Part shown: piece by piece, positions 1 to 12,000 of the stretch
Position numbering within the stretch: position 1 is the stretch's first letter
Layout: each line of letters begins with the position of its first letter
Assembly (NCBI RefSeq): GCF_027942865.1
Contig: NC_134509.1
Span: 33,592,197 to 33,656,196 of the forward strand
DNA: 64,000 nucleotides
Reading direction: 5' to 3'
DNA from: Odontesthes bonariensis
Lineage: Eukaryota; Chordata; Actinopteri; Atheriniformes; Atherinopsidae
The notes under the pieces: generated by a model
The model's database searches: none
What the model saw: only the letters and a program-made list of their open reading frames with translations
What the model was told of the DNA's origin: nothing
Position numbers and translations under genes: made by a program

Positions 1-1122
1 TTGGGATTTGTGTGGATAATGGATAGGAGGATGAATGTGACCGATCATTCCTAATGTTACAACAGTATAGTTTACTTTTGTAACTTTTTCTTCCGTTTTG
101 TGATTTTTCAACTCAATGACCAAGTGCAGTTATAAAGGTGTATCATCACTGGGTCACCCATATTACACAGCCTGTATGAGACAAGTTAATAAGATGGCAT
201 GAGATAAAGCATCTAATGTCATTTTGTCTTTGTAAAAGCTGAAGTTTCACGTCTGTGGATCCACGTCACAACTTAGTATTTGTCTGGTCAGATTGTCATT
301 GCAACAGGGCTGTCTTTTCTTGAGGCCCTAAAGTTTTTTTGTCCCATTAACCCCATGATGCTTGTCATCGAGGTCAAGGAAAATTGCTAAGGAAAAGATA
401 TGTAAAGGGTGATTTTTTTTCAGTTATTTGATCATAATCCTGGCCTAGCAAAAACTCACACGACTGATCAAATGTTTCTATGTCGAGAGACAAAATACAG
501 ACAATATAAGATGACAAAAAATGATTAGAATGTGCCCAAAAACCGTCAAAGCCAGCCTAGTAGCCATAAGAGGTATTGTATGTGTGGGCACTTCCACACT
601 GTCTTCACTCTGGACAGTGAGTGATTTCATCTGTATTTTTTATCCAGCTTATGTGACAGCTATGTCATCTACTTTGTATATTCCACCCATGTGTAATCTC
701 ATCTATGTTTGCACCTTCTAACAGCACAACACAGGCTTCTTTATGGAAGCAGTTCATGAAAACTGGCCTTTTTACATTTTTTTTTTCATTTAGAAAGGTA
801 ACTTACTATCAAAAGATGGTATCAAATATGCAAAAAAATGTTTCACTGCTGCACAATTGCTGCAGACTGTACATAGTATCTTAAGCCAGGTTTCATGGCG
901 AAGCAAATCTAAAGTGATATTTAGAAAAGGCCACAAAAAAAAAAAGAAATGTAAATCAAATACATTTCTATTAAGCCAAGGAAACTTGGCTGCATGGGGT
1001 CACTAGAGTGGCAGTACAGGCAGGCCATGATGCTAGTGGTTGCAGTTTAATTCATTTCAGTTCAGTGATATTTATATAGTTCCAGTTCATGATAAAAGTG
1101 CTTTCAAAGCGCTGTAAAGATA
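1..1122. other. PDE4 intron sequence, no feature seen
   Basis: AT-rich sequence downstream of the second PDE4 coding exon. I find no exon-like open frame with splice sites on either strand. Confidence 0.5.
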
Positions 1123-1345
1123 AAGTCCAATTCATCCATCTATTTTCCATACCCACCAGGCAGAGTACACTCTGAAGCCTGCCTCACACCAGTCCCTCAC
1201 AGAGCCAAACAACCACCCACACTCACTCCCAGGGTAAATTTAGAATCACTATTTAACCTGACACGCATGGGTCCAGCCGAGATTCAAACCAGGAACCTTG
1301 AGCCTGCAGTGCTAACAACCAGACGACAGTGCAGCCCCAGTACAA
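1123..1345. repeat. dispersed fish repeat, copy 1
   Basis: Contains the recurring modules CCATCTATTTTCCATACCC, ACAAACAACCACCCACACTC and GATTCAAACCAGGAACC. Related copies lie at 17706-17882, 22976-23175 (reverse orientation) and 28399-28507. Family class is not certain from sequence alone. Confidence 0.6.
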
Positions 1346-2042
1346 TTAACACCACTTTCAATCAAAATCAGTCAAGGACAAAAAAAACTAAAAGAGCGAA
1401 AACAACAGTAGGTGTGGCAGGTGTGCAGAGCATAAAAATCAAGCAAGCTCTATCCTGGAGTTTCTTTTAATTTCTGAGAATATCTGGGATATCATATCAT
1501 AACTGGGAAGATGCCAGTCAGTCATGTGAGTTAATTGTTTTGTGGCTTAGACTTGAAACAGCTGCTGAGTCACATCATTTTAATCTTTGCCAGGTCACAT
1601 CTGATTCACAAAGTATCAAGTCTTGAAAACAGCAAAAACAACCTCAAGTGGGCGTATAAACTCTTTTGTGCATTAGTGGACGCTGTTTAGATTTATAGCA
1701 TTTCTATTCGTCTTTTCTTGTTCAGATCTTGTAAAAACCATAGAGAAATGACACAACCCTGGCTATTGTAAGTAAGAAGATTTATTCAGGTTTGGTGTAG
1801 ATTATTATGCAGCGCAGGACTCAAGTAAGGTTCAGTGCAGAGGTCTGTAGTTAAAGATGTATCGGATTTGCAGTGAAACTGGTGGATTGTCATTCAGCAT
1901 TATATTATTATGGCATGGCCCAGATATAAATTTGAAGTGACAGGTTGGAAAGCATGAACAGAAAGAGTCCCTCCTAGCAGGGGTCCATGGATCTTTTATG
2001 CTCTACAAACCCCAAGCATGTTAATGTGCCCATGCTCAGTAC

Positions 2043-3221
2043 CTGGAGACTAGGCGAGAGTCTTCTGCTCCTGCCCCTGCGCAGCTCGGCCCCCAGCGTG
2101 GCCCCAGATGTGTATGATCGGCTGTAGCGAGATGACTCCGCCTTCTCCCCAGCATCAGTTACATCTGTGTCATTTCCCTGTGAGGCAGAGGGGGAGAGTA
2201 GATGAGGAAAACAGGCGAGTGGAAAGATATAAAGATAAAAACGTATTGCCTTATTTAGCTAACGGTTGAATAAAGATCAGATTCAGCAATAAAAATGAAG
2301 GAACTGGCTTGCTTCTGTTGTCATTTTTGGCACATGTTCCAATAGGAGTTTATTTGCCACATTTCAATTCTTAAAAGTGGGGAAATTTCTACAGAAATAC
2401 TGTCTATAAACAGATAATGTATGTGTGTTTACACGTGTGTTACTGTGAACGCGTGATTTCGGCTTTGTTAGTGTGTGTGTGTGAGTGTGTGTGTGTGAGA
2501 TAGGGCCTCTACAGGCTGAGCTCTTAGAGGCTGATCTGCACTGCAGTACCGTAGCAACAAAACACTGGGGGAATGGTAGCAGTTGCTAGGCAACAGTGCC
2601 GTGTTGCTTCCATGCCGTGTTTGATGTTGTCCAGACCCAGATGTGGATAGACGTTCACATCCACACTCGCATGCAGTACACACACAGTTTCACAAGCGTT
2701 TCAGCACCTGGTTAGCATAATCAATGGAAGAGTGTTTGAATAATTCATGGTGTCATGTCCTTCAGCCAAGACGCCACCTTTAAAGGAAAATAGCTCATTT
2801 ACGTAGAACACTTATTTAGCAAAAAGATAATTTACATACAGGACTGTGACAGAGGGGGACATGCTGCGTGAACGCAGGCTGAGGGATACCAACTGTCCTC
2901 TTGGACATCTGAGTGTTTGCACAGACCTTGATGGCAGGAAAAAAGAGAGCTTCTATGTGTGAAAGTTATGCAGTTTGTATGTCTCTCACACACATACTCA
3001 CACACACTGTCCAGATTGACTGACTGCTCTGGCATCTCCCCTCACTTTGACTGCCTTAAAAAATGTTATCTTTTTATATGGCTCACCTCTTCTCCAGTCA
3101 CCGACAGCACGCTGCGGCTCTTCTTCATTCCGATTGGCTCGTTCTGGGCCCCAGGGCGGAGCGTTCCGGAACCCAGGCAGCAGAGCAGGTGGAGAGCCAG
3201 GACCGGAGAGGTCAAAGGTCA
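2043..3221 (-). CDS. pde4a: cAMP-specific 3',5'-cyclic phosphodiesterase 4, long-form N-terminus (partial)
   Basis: PDE4 enzymes hydrolyse cAMP; their N-terminal exons set targeting and isoform type. Two coding exons are visible. The first coding segment, 3128 down to 3087, reads MKKSRSVLSVTGEE and ends at a GTGAGC donor. The next exon, 2177 to 2043, encodes 45 residues with the motif SRYSRSYTSGATLG followed by RRGRSRR, between a CACAG acceptor and a GT donor; both segments are in phase 0. From family knowledge, the PDE4B1 isoform begins MKKSRSVMTVMADD followed by a Ser-rich SKSYSSSSNTLG and an Arg-rich stretch, so this is the same long-form N-terminal cassette. The UCR1, UCR2 and catalytic exons would lie left of the window. 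The paralogue assignment (pde4a, not pde4b, c or d) rests on cdc37 and ICAM being next door, as in human 19p13.2. An AG acceptor at 3221/3222 suggests the ATG exon is preceded by a noncoding exon. Confidence 0.72.
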
Positions 3222-3282
3222 CTGCAAGCTCAAACCAGGGTCAGACCGGGTCACAACCGGCCCCCATTGGAGCTGACTCAGC
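3209..3282. promoter_or_regulatory. DR1 nuclear-receptor motif and ARE/MARE motif beside the PDE4 first coding exon
   Basis: A perfect direct repeat with 1-base spacing, AGGTCA-A-AGGTCA, occupies 3209-3221. This is the consensus bound by RXR heterodimers, HNF4 and COUP-TF. Fifty bases away, 3272-3282 reads GCTGACTCAGC, which contains both an AP-1/MARE core and the antioxidant-response pattern TGACnnnGC. An inverted CCAAT (ATTGG) is adjacent at 3266-3270. The motifs are seen directly; that they regulate anything is inference. Confidence 0.35.
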
Positions 3283-4763
3283 CAGCCAACCCGCCGCGCC
3301 TGCGCTGTGTCCACGCCTCGGTCTTCAGATGGCAGAAATCTGGTGTCCTCCTGCTGCAAAACAGCTAAGGAGCATTTATATGCCCCTCATTGACTCCATG
3401 TTTAGGTGAAGGCTACAGATACGTTGTTTTGCTATGCTGTTTTTCCAAAAAGCCAAAAATGGTGCAAACAAAAATCAAGAAACAACCATCACCCTGCATT
3501 GTTTTCCTTTGTCCAGATGAGACCCTGGGATATCCCGGTTTGAGTTCATGATGGTGCAAACCTTGCAACAAGTTCTGTCAAATATTTATCCAAACTGTTC
3601 GCATGATGCTTGCCAGTGGTAAAAGTTTCCCACAAAAAAATGCAAATTTCCAACAATTAAGAATCCAAAGGGTTTATTGAAGACGCTGCATTGGCTCACT
3701 CCTGTCTTTCTACAACCTGATTGGTCAGTTGAATCCAAACTGTGTTTGACAAGCCTTTTTGGATAGGACTGGCTCATCTGGCAAAATATCCAACCCGGAA
3801 TCTGTGTCCCTGCATGAAAACAGAAATTAAGAGTTAGAGTGAGCAGGAATTCATGAATAATCAGGCAGTTTAGCTATCGTCTCATCTCTCTCACTGTTCT
3901 CTGTTTCAAAGGAGTAAGTAATTAGATATGAAAAAACTACAGAACCCTTATCCCGCTTCTTCAGTATTCAGTGTTCACCTTTTTCATACTACTTATCTCA
4001 TACATGAGAAAATACATCTAATAAGATATTAATGAATATCGCCATTTCCAGACGCAATTCCCAAGGAATGTTGGGCCAACTAATAAATTAGTCAGAAAGA
4101 GGGCATCCCTGACAAAATATTGTTAGTGAGTGGTGGCCTTGAAGGGACAGTACCTATAGTGTGGCTAATTCTGAGCAGATACTGCAACACCAATATTCTC
4201 CTATGATATGTAATTACTCTGAACAGTCCGAGTTGACCTAATTCCATTGGATGGGACAGATACAGTATATCAGAGTGTTTGTTTCTGATTAAGCTGGTAC
4301 AGACTGAGTGAAGTGAAAACGACTTCTACCAGGGTCATCGAGAACACACCCTCTGAGTGAAAGGACTTTCACAGCAGACTCAGCACACATTCACAGAGTA
4401 AAAACAGATCTGTGCAGAGAAATCAACAAAAACATAGTGACACAGTGACATATATATACACACGCTACCAGCAAATCGAGCATATACACACACCATGGCT
4501 ACCACCAGTGCAGCCTCGACTCCAGATAAAGCAGCTTATGAAACCAAGCAGCAATGCATCAACAAGAAGCCCAACTACCAACCTGCTGTTCTGTTACAAT
4601 ACATCAAAATGTACCCAAAAAATACGTGCATACATGACAGGACTGCACTGCTGTCTGCACATACTGCAAGAGGTGTGTGTCAGACTGACATGCATGTACA
4701 CATACATTCACATTCACACACACTCACACAGAGGCTGCAAGATGCAAGAATGAAAACACACTC
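3222..4763. other. PDE4 intron/upstream region, no gene seen
   Basis: Contains the ARE/MARE-like and CCAAT motifs near 3266-3282; otherwise AT-rich with no coding exon recognised. Confidence 0.4.
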
Positions 4764-4905
4764 ACCTTGATCGCCTGAAGATCAATGGAAAGATGGGCTG
4801 AGCCTCGTCTTGCTTTCACTCGTCTTCTTCCCCCTCTGTCCTCCCAGCTCGCTCTGTCTGTCTGTAGACATTGCGGAGTGTCACCACAGCGAGAGAAAAA
4901 AACAC
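4764..4905 (-). other. candidate 5' noncoding exon of the PDE4 gene
   Basis: On the minus strand a strong donor, AG|GTGAGTG, lies at 4763/4764 after a GC-richer stretch. It would splice naturally to the acceptor upstream of the PDE4 ATG exon at 3221. The upstream limit is not defined; a pyrimidine/purine-skewed stretch continues to about 5215. The stretch is open in one frame, but the peptide resembles nothing I know, so a noncoding leader is more likely. Confidence 0.3.
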
Positions 4906-7900
4906 TTGCCGTTCTCATGGATATCCACGGCTTCACCAGCTTCCCTCCCTCCCTGCCTCTCCTCTCCCTCTCCCCTGCCACAGTGGTCTCCCCCAGCTAC
5001 CCCCTTCCACCAACACCACAGCAGCCTCCATGGAGAAGCCCATCTCTCCTCCCTCCTCCCTTCACACGCACAGTGTGTCCGTTAATCCCACACAAACGTC
5101 TCCGCTCCTCCTCTCTCCATCAGTACCCCTGCCATTGCTTTTATTTATTTTTTTACCCGGCAGTGCCTTTTCTTCCTTTTATTAGCAGCCCTACACCCAT
5201 CCTGTTTCTATAGCCAGTCGTCATTCCTCTCCATCACACACACCCACAAAAATCACAATAAGCACACATCTCTCTTAGCTGTTCCTCTCTTTTTTTTTTG
5301 TTTCACCCCTATTTTGCCGTGTCCTACTACAGCCATTCAAGGACATGCAGTACATTTACCCACTTAAAGCCAAACTAACGTAAATCAATTGTTCATTTTC
5401 TGTCATTCACCAGTTTGGAATAAGAATGAATATGGACACTGAGACCTGCCTAGCTGCAAAGGAGAAAGCCAGCGCCTCTGTTTTTTTTGTTTTCTTGAGC
5501 TCAGTTAACAATGAAAAAACTACAGTGGGTAATTTGGGACTATTGGGGCTTACAGGACAAGTAAAGGCAGGAAATCCTCAGATATGGAAAGCTGAAATCA
5601 GAGAATATTTGTAATTTCTGCATAAATAAAAATACCTTAAATAATTGATTGCAAATAAAATGTTTGTTTCAGCTATATACTGTATTAATACATCAAACAC
5701 CCTAAACATGAACTCTAATAAACACATTTTAACATTCAGATAGCCTGCTGAATCTGTCCTGGCTTTTCATACCAAGAGATGGTCTGATTCTCACACACAC
5801 ATACACGCTGTTCTTCATGTAGCACTGAGGTCATCTGTTATTCTCAAATAGCTCTTCAAGGCATTATCTAGATTTGATTCATGGCCCTGACATGCAATGA
5901 TCGTTTTTTATTTAAACACTACCTCACAAGGAAACTTTGCATCCAAAAAAATAAAAAGAAAAAAAAACAAGTCCTGCACAGGCCACTAAATCAAACCCAC
6001 TGATTAATTATGATGAACAGAGGAGAGAGAGAGAAGGAGAGAGGGAGAGTCGACAATTAATTATGTAAGTGAAGAAGAGTGAGTAAGGATGGCAACAGTA
6101 CTGAAAAATGACCAAAAAGCAGATTCAATTTCAAAGACAAAATATTAGAGCAAATGTACATCTTTTAAAAGCTAACTGATCGGTCCATCAATTAAAAATG
6201 TTTAAAAATCTGCCAATATTTTGATATTCAACTACTTGCATCATATTTTTTTAAAGTTAACATGAGCATTTAATGTTTAATGCTAACCTGATGTAAATCT
6301 CATTTTACACCTCCAGCTTTGTCTTAAAATATTATGTTGTTGAACAGAAGGAAATATCTAATCTTAAAATGAACACAGTTTGTGAGATTTCACTGACTGA
6401 AAAGTCCCGAACAGTGTTTGTCAAGTTCCACTCAGTTGAACTCCGAATGGACACACGGACAACTCTTGATTTCCAATTTTGATCAACTTTTTATTGTCCA
6501 ACTTTTCTTTGTTGGTTGATCCAGTTGAGTTTCAGAAAAATCATCAGGTTGTTAACCTTCGAACACAGAGACACAAGTGTTAACAACAAAATTACACGGG
6601 TATTTTCAAACAAGGTTTCACAATAATCAATCAACTAAAAAAAAAAAGGTAAGTATAATTGAATTAATTAAATAAATCAGCTCAGTAAGGTAAGTATTTT
6701 TACAGGCTTGTAGATCAGCTCTTTCTCAAACATTTTAAACTTTTAACATTCTACATTCTAAATTCAAACTTTTAGCAAGAGTTTTTAATCAAACATGTTT
6801 TTTCTTTAACCTTGCATTTAACTGAATTCATTAATTTTTAACTTTAAACATTAAACCATAAGCTTTCTTTAAATCTTTTAACTTGTCAAACACAGTTAGC
6901 AAACAGTGAAATGCAATCAATGCTCAAAACTGCAATAAGTTTGCAGTAGCTCAACTTTTTAACCCTAGCACTAACAAACAATTTAGGACAGGTAAGTAAT
7001 TAAATTAAGAAGCTTCTAGGTATAAACTTAGCATTTCAAAGTAAATATTCTACCAGTCCTTAAAAGAACAAATATAATCACCGACCATTGGTGTGTTGGA
7101 GCAACTTCTAGAGTAGATCTTGCAGAGAGTTTTGGCTGCTTGCTCCCTGCATGCAGCTTGTTCGATCCATGAAGCAAGTGAGCAGCTCCTTCCTTTCAGC
7201 TGCTTTCAATCAGCCAATTGGTGACCATTTTGCCCATGGCCTACTGGGAAATGTAGTTGCTCCCACTTTGACCATGCAGTTTCCCACCATGTAGGGCAGG
7301 GATTCATACTTGATTTTGAGTTTTTAACTTCACAGTGTTGGAAAGGTGAATCGATCGAGACAACAATAGGCAGATATTTCAATATATGCCTAAATCATAA
7401 AGCTGTGTTAGACTTTGTAATGAACAGTTACATAAAGTCCAGACTCCCGGTATATGCTGTCTGCAGGTTTTGGACTGTGTTGTATTGTTGAGGTTCAAAA
7501 AGTATTGATCGTCACAAAAAAATGTTATGATATATGAACGGACTTCTTCTGAATGATCTCAAATGTGCCTTTAGCGAGTTGGGATGCTGTGTGAAATGTA
7601 AATAAACCACAGAATGCTATATTTTGCTAATCATATAAAAGATATTCCAACATAACTAGAAGGCAGCAAATGTTGAGAGTTAGATTTTAATGAATTTGAA
7701 AACAATGATACATAAATAATTTCTAAAAAGCTGGACAAAATGAAGAGAATTAAAAAGTTCTGTTTGTTTATAAGCTTACCTGCTGTTTCTAACATGCCAA
7801 AGTTGCTCCCTCGTGAAAAACAACATTCGTGTAACATTTTTGTTACTCCAAAATTATATACAAATTCCAGTTATTCATATTTATTACAATACTACAATGT

Positions 7901-8432
7901 CCTTCTGTCCACTGGACAGTACCCACAGCATAATCTTGATGTATTTGAATATGCGTCGTGAGATTATAGATCGTTTACAAATCCTTTAGCCTGATAAGTA
8001 CTTTTTCAGCACTTTGGAAACCTTTGTGTTTATTTAAACTGTGCTTTATAAATAAAGTGGATTGGATCGGATTAGATAATCATTGTTATTAAATTATCTG
8101 TGTGCTTAAAGCTCACCAATAACAAAAAAATATATATTATAGCTGGCGACACAAGGTGAAACTTGTGTCCTTACAGGCTTTGAGTTGTCTGAACAGTTTA
8201 TCTGCAAACAGACTCAAGGTGGCGCCATTTATCCCAAGTTGGAAAACAGAAAGCAGTGGACAGAGAAGTCACAACTGCACGGCTGCTTGTATCGACTTTT
8301 ATTAATCAGAGCTGTAAACCAGCATCCAAGGCTGCTTCTCATCCACCTTGTACCCGTGTTTCTGTCACGAGATCCCTGATTGACTGTCATGACTGATGTC
8401 TGAGAACATACTTTCATTTGTTTACTTGGCTG
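4906..8432. other. intergenic, no gene seen
   Basis: A C/T-rich stretch (4800-5215) gives way to AT-rich sequence. A short retroelement-like 3' end (TTTATAAATAAAGTGGATTGGATCGG) lies at about 8028-8072. No exon with conserved protein content was found. Confidence 0.4.
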
Positions 8433-8861
8433 CAGGGGCGAGGCTAGGGTATTTTTAGTGGTGCCAATGCACCACCGTGAGATAGCTCGGCACCCCCTGG
8501 CTCAGCACATTTTTAAAATATTATATTATGCAAAAACACATTTTTTTTTGCTCAAGGATGCATTATTTTAGTGACCATTTTATTTATTTTCTAGCATTTC
8601 ATAGCTCTTTACTCCCAAAATAAATGTTGAGTTATCTTCATTATTTGTCTCAGGCTCTCTGTTATCCCTGTCAGGCCACAGTCTTTTGAAATGAAGAGGT
8701 CAAAATTGAATGTTGTAGGGGAAAACACTACTCAAAGCAAAACTAATACGGCTCCAAAATTTATAAATGTACTAGTTCGCCTCAATCAGTGAGAAATAAT
8801 GTGCCTCTGTGAGCACTGGGGGCTGGGCACCCCTAAAGACCAGAACCTAAAATCGCCCCTG
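8433..8861. mobile_element. nonautonomous hAT-type element
   Basis: Ends are CAGGGGCGA and TCGCCCCTG, inverted to each other. They are flanked by CTTGGCTG (8425-8432) and CTTTGCTG (8862-8869), an 8-bp duplication with one mismatch. Eight-base target sites and CAG-type ends are hallmarks of hAT transposons. No transposase frame remains. Confidence 0.75.
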
Positions 8862-9058
8862 CTTTGCTGCATAAGTTGCTGAGAAGTCAACGGTCCTTTT
8901 TCAATTCTCGTGCTATTAAATATTCATAAATACATATTAAAACACATGCTATGCATATAGATTTTCATGGCGATATATCTGACATAATATAAGCAAATGA
9001 CACAAAAAGAAAGTAAAGTCTCTTAATGTTGTTATGTGTGTAGTTTAACTGATTATTT

Positions 9059-12000
9059 CTAATCTTCCTCCTCATCTTCCCCCTCTCCAGAGTCAGGGAC
9101 CCACAATCCCGAGTCAATACATCTCATCAGGTGGTATTTTCCTTCCTACAGAAAGAGACATATGTGACAGAATTAACTATATAAAAAAAAAAAGAGATTT
9201 GTTTTTAGGTTGCTTTAAACAATACAAATGGACTTTTTCGGAGTGAGATACTCACTAACCTCTGGGTCCAGCTTGCTCATTGCTTCCTGCATCATCTGAA
9301 CGCTCTTCTCATCAAAGCTCCTCTGTAATTCCTACAAGACAAGAGCTGTCAGAGGAATGACAAGAAGCAGCGCACCTACTGGGCTGACCACACCACGCTG
9401 GAGTGCCAGGTCTGAATATTAGTCAAAGTAGCAAACATCTCATACTGCTAAAACACCAGCAACAACAGCATTAAGTTACATTTTTCCTTCAGACTCAATA
9501 GAATTCTACTAATAACTTCCACTGAATGAATAAAAGAAGCATAACATTATAATATCTAAGCGTATGTGCAAACTTAGTGGATACTATCCTTTACCTGGCA
9601 CAGAAAGCTCTTGCTGACTGGTGGAGTCTATATCTTTCATTACCCCCAAAACGCAATATGTTTCACATCAATAGATGCTTCAAATTCTACTGTGATGTGT
9701 TACCTGAAAAAAATATAGTCCCACAAAACAGCTACAGGGTTGTATAAGCAACAGATTTTTTTAAACATGTCACTGAATGGAAAAGAGCCTATTGAACACC
9801 TTACAGTCTATTGAAGAAAGGCTTAGGGTTAGAAAGATTTTTCTAAATCTTTGGGTACTTCCATGTCAGAGATCAACAGAATAGATATAAATGAAAAGAC
9901 AGAAGAGGTCTGGCATGGATAATTATGAGCTCATGCTCAAGCTAAGGCTGCCTCAAAGCCAAATTCTGGGAAAGAAACAACACAATATTTGTATAAAATA
10001 AGGAACAGAAACAATGTAGGGGGCAGTTTAGTAGGAAACTGAGTAGATACTGTCGTATTTTCCAGATTTGCCACATTATAACAGAGCAAGATTCCCCTCA
10101 AGGGGATTAATATCACTTTTAAATTTTGGCTTACAGCATGAAAGAATCATATTAAAACATTACAGTCAAAGCCCTACCACAGCAGGACCAAAATTACATA
10201 CATAAAAAGTTAAATGTGAGTTCTTATTACTATAATCAATAGATAAAATACTGTAATGTAAGATGTAATAACCCATCCATCGCAGTGTGAAAGCTGTGTG
10301 GAAATAAGATCATGTTCTCAGAGCAGATTGTGAAGAGGAACAATTGTAAAGCCCAAAAGCTGGAAAGTATGTGGCAGGACATGAAACTCAACTTTGCTAT
10401 TCCTCTGATTAGCAGAGGCAGCACTCCTTTTTACTGGGCCCACTGTTTAACAAGACTGTAAACAAGGGCAAAATGGTGCCGTTTCAAACACTTGAACGTA
10501 GCTTGTGGTTAGGTTTTGACCGTCCAGACTGTAACTTGAACCAGTACAACAGAACATTGTTAAATCATGCTGAACAAACCAGACATAATGGGAGGCACTG
10601 TGTTGTCACCCGCCCCTCGGCAATGTAGTGCAGGGCAACCAGGGTTTTTTTTTGTTGTTGTTTTTTATGCTGCAAGTTGCAACATGAGGTCTTTCTCCAG
10701 CGTATTCATACTTAACATCATAGATTACACAATGAGTGGGAGACACTGAAACTGAATCCTAAGATTCAAGATTCAAGATTCAAGATTCAAGATTCAAGAG
10801 GGTTTATTGTCATTCCAGCCATATACACAGTATACAGTGCAATGAAATAACGTTTCTCGAGAAGTTTTTCAGTGCAACAAACTTCTTGTTGCACTGATTC
10901 TTCCGAATCCTAAGATGTGAACCCACTCTGGTTCTGAAAACAGTCTAATGTCTGATTTATTCATTGCCACTTCTGACTTGGACTTAATGGATGACTAAAG
11001 AGAAATGTTCTTTTTGTCAGGGTTAGCGAGATGGCTCTTTAAGGGCAATGGGTTATGACAAGAAAAGGCTAGAAAATATATATATTTCCAAACCTGGGGC
11101 CTCCCTGGTTTGAAAATATATTATATATTATAATATTTTCCAGCTTCCTCATCTTCATCTCCACCCAACTTAAAGTTTATAGTCATGCTGCATCGGCAGT
11201 ACCTCAGAAGAGGGAAGTTGAAACTCTTTTCCTCTTACTTTCTGCTTTGCTACTATCAACCAGTCTTAATTATGAGTTATACATCCACAGAACAAAGAAA
11301 ATTATCTACTAATGCTCTATCAGGCCTCTGTTTAACGTCAATGCTTCAAAACTAGATAAATCTATTTTTTTCTAGAAAAACACACACACACACACACACA
11401 CAAAACACATATCCACAAAACACAAGAGGACGAGATCAACAGTGAAGGCCCAGGAACTGCTGCGTAATTTTTGACTGTTGTAATAACCTGTAAGCAGACC
11501 AGTACATGACTTCAAACTTGTTAAAAAAGAGGAAGCAGAACTAACTGCAGACGAGGTAAATGTATATACAGGAGAAGGAAATTGAAGGTAATTTATATTT
11601 CTTATCAGTTTGGTCTGAGCTCAGTTTCCTGTATGTGCTGTTGTGAGCTTCAGGGCTATTAGCTGTACTGCATTTATGTTTGTAAGATAACTTGAAACTG
11701 TCTGCCAGCTCTCAATTCAGACATATCCTGGGAAAGAGAAAAGAGAAGTGTCCTACTGTATCTCTGTGTCCTTTTGACCGAAGCATGTTTCAGACATGTC
11801 AAGAAAATTGTGTAAGGAAATTAATTGTTGTGTCTTATAGTTGTGAAATAATCTCTACGATCCCTTGCAGCCCTATGTTGTAACTCAACTCATTAGAAAA
11901 TGATTATACACAACTCTCTCATGGCTGACAGTTTCAACTTAAAACGTTAAATAATTTAATGAATCAAACAATACAGCATTCATTATACAAACAAAACGTG

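Noticed and set aside
1260-1345. tRNA gene
   Set aside because: A B-box-like GATTCAAACC is present, but no A box or cloverleaf; it is part of a dispersed repeat.
4724-4981. Coding alternative first exon of PDE4 (85-codon frame)
   Set aside because: The peptide is low-complexity and unlike any PDE4 N-terminus I know; a noncoding leader exon explains the donor equally well.
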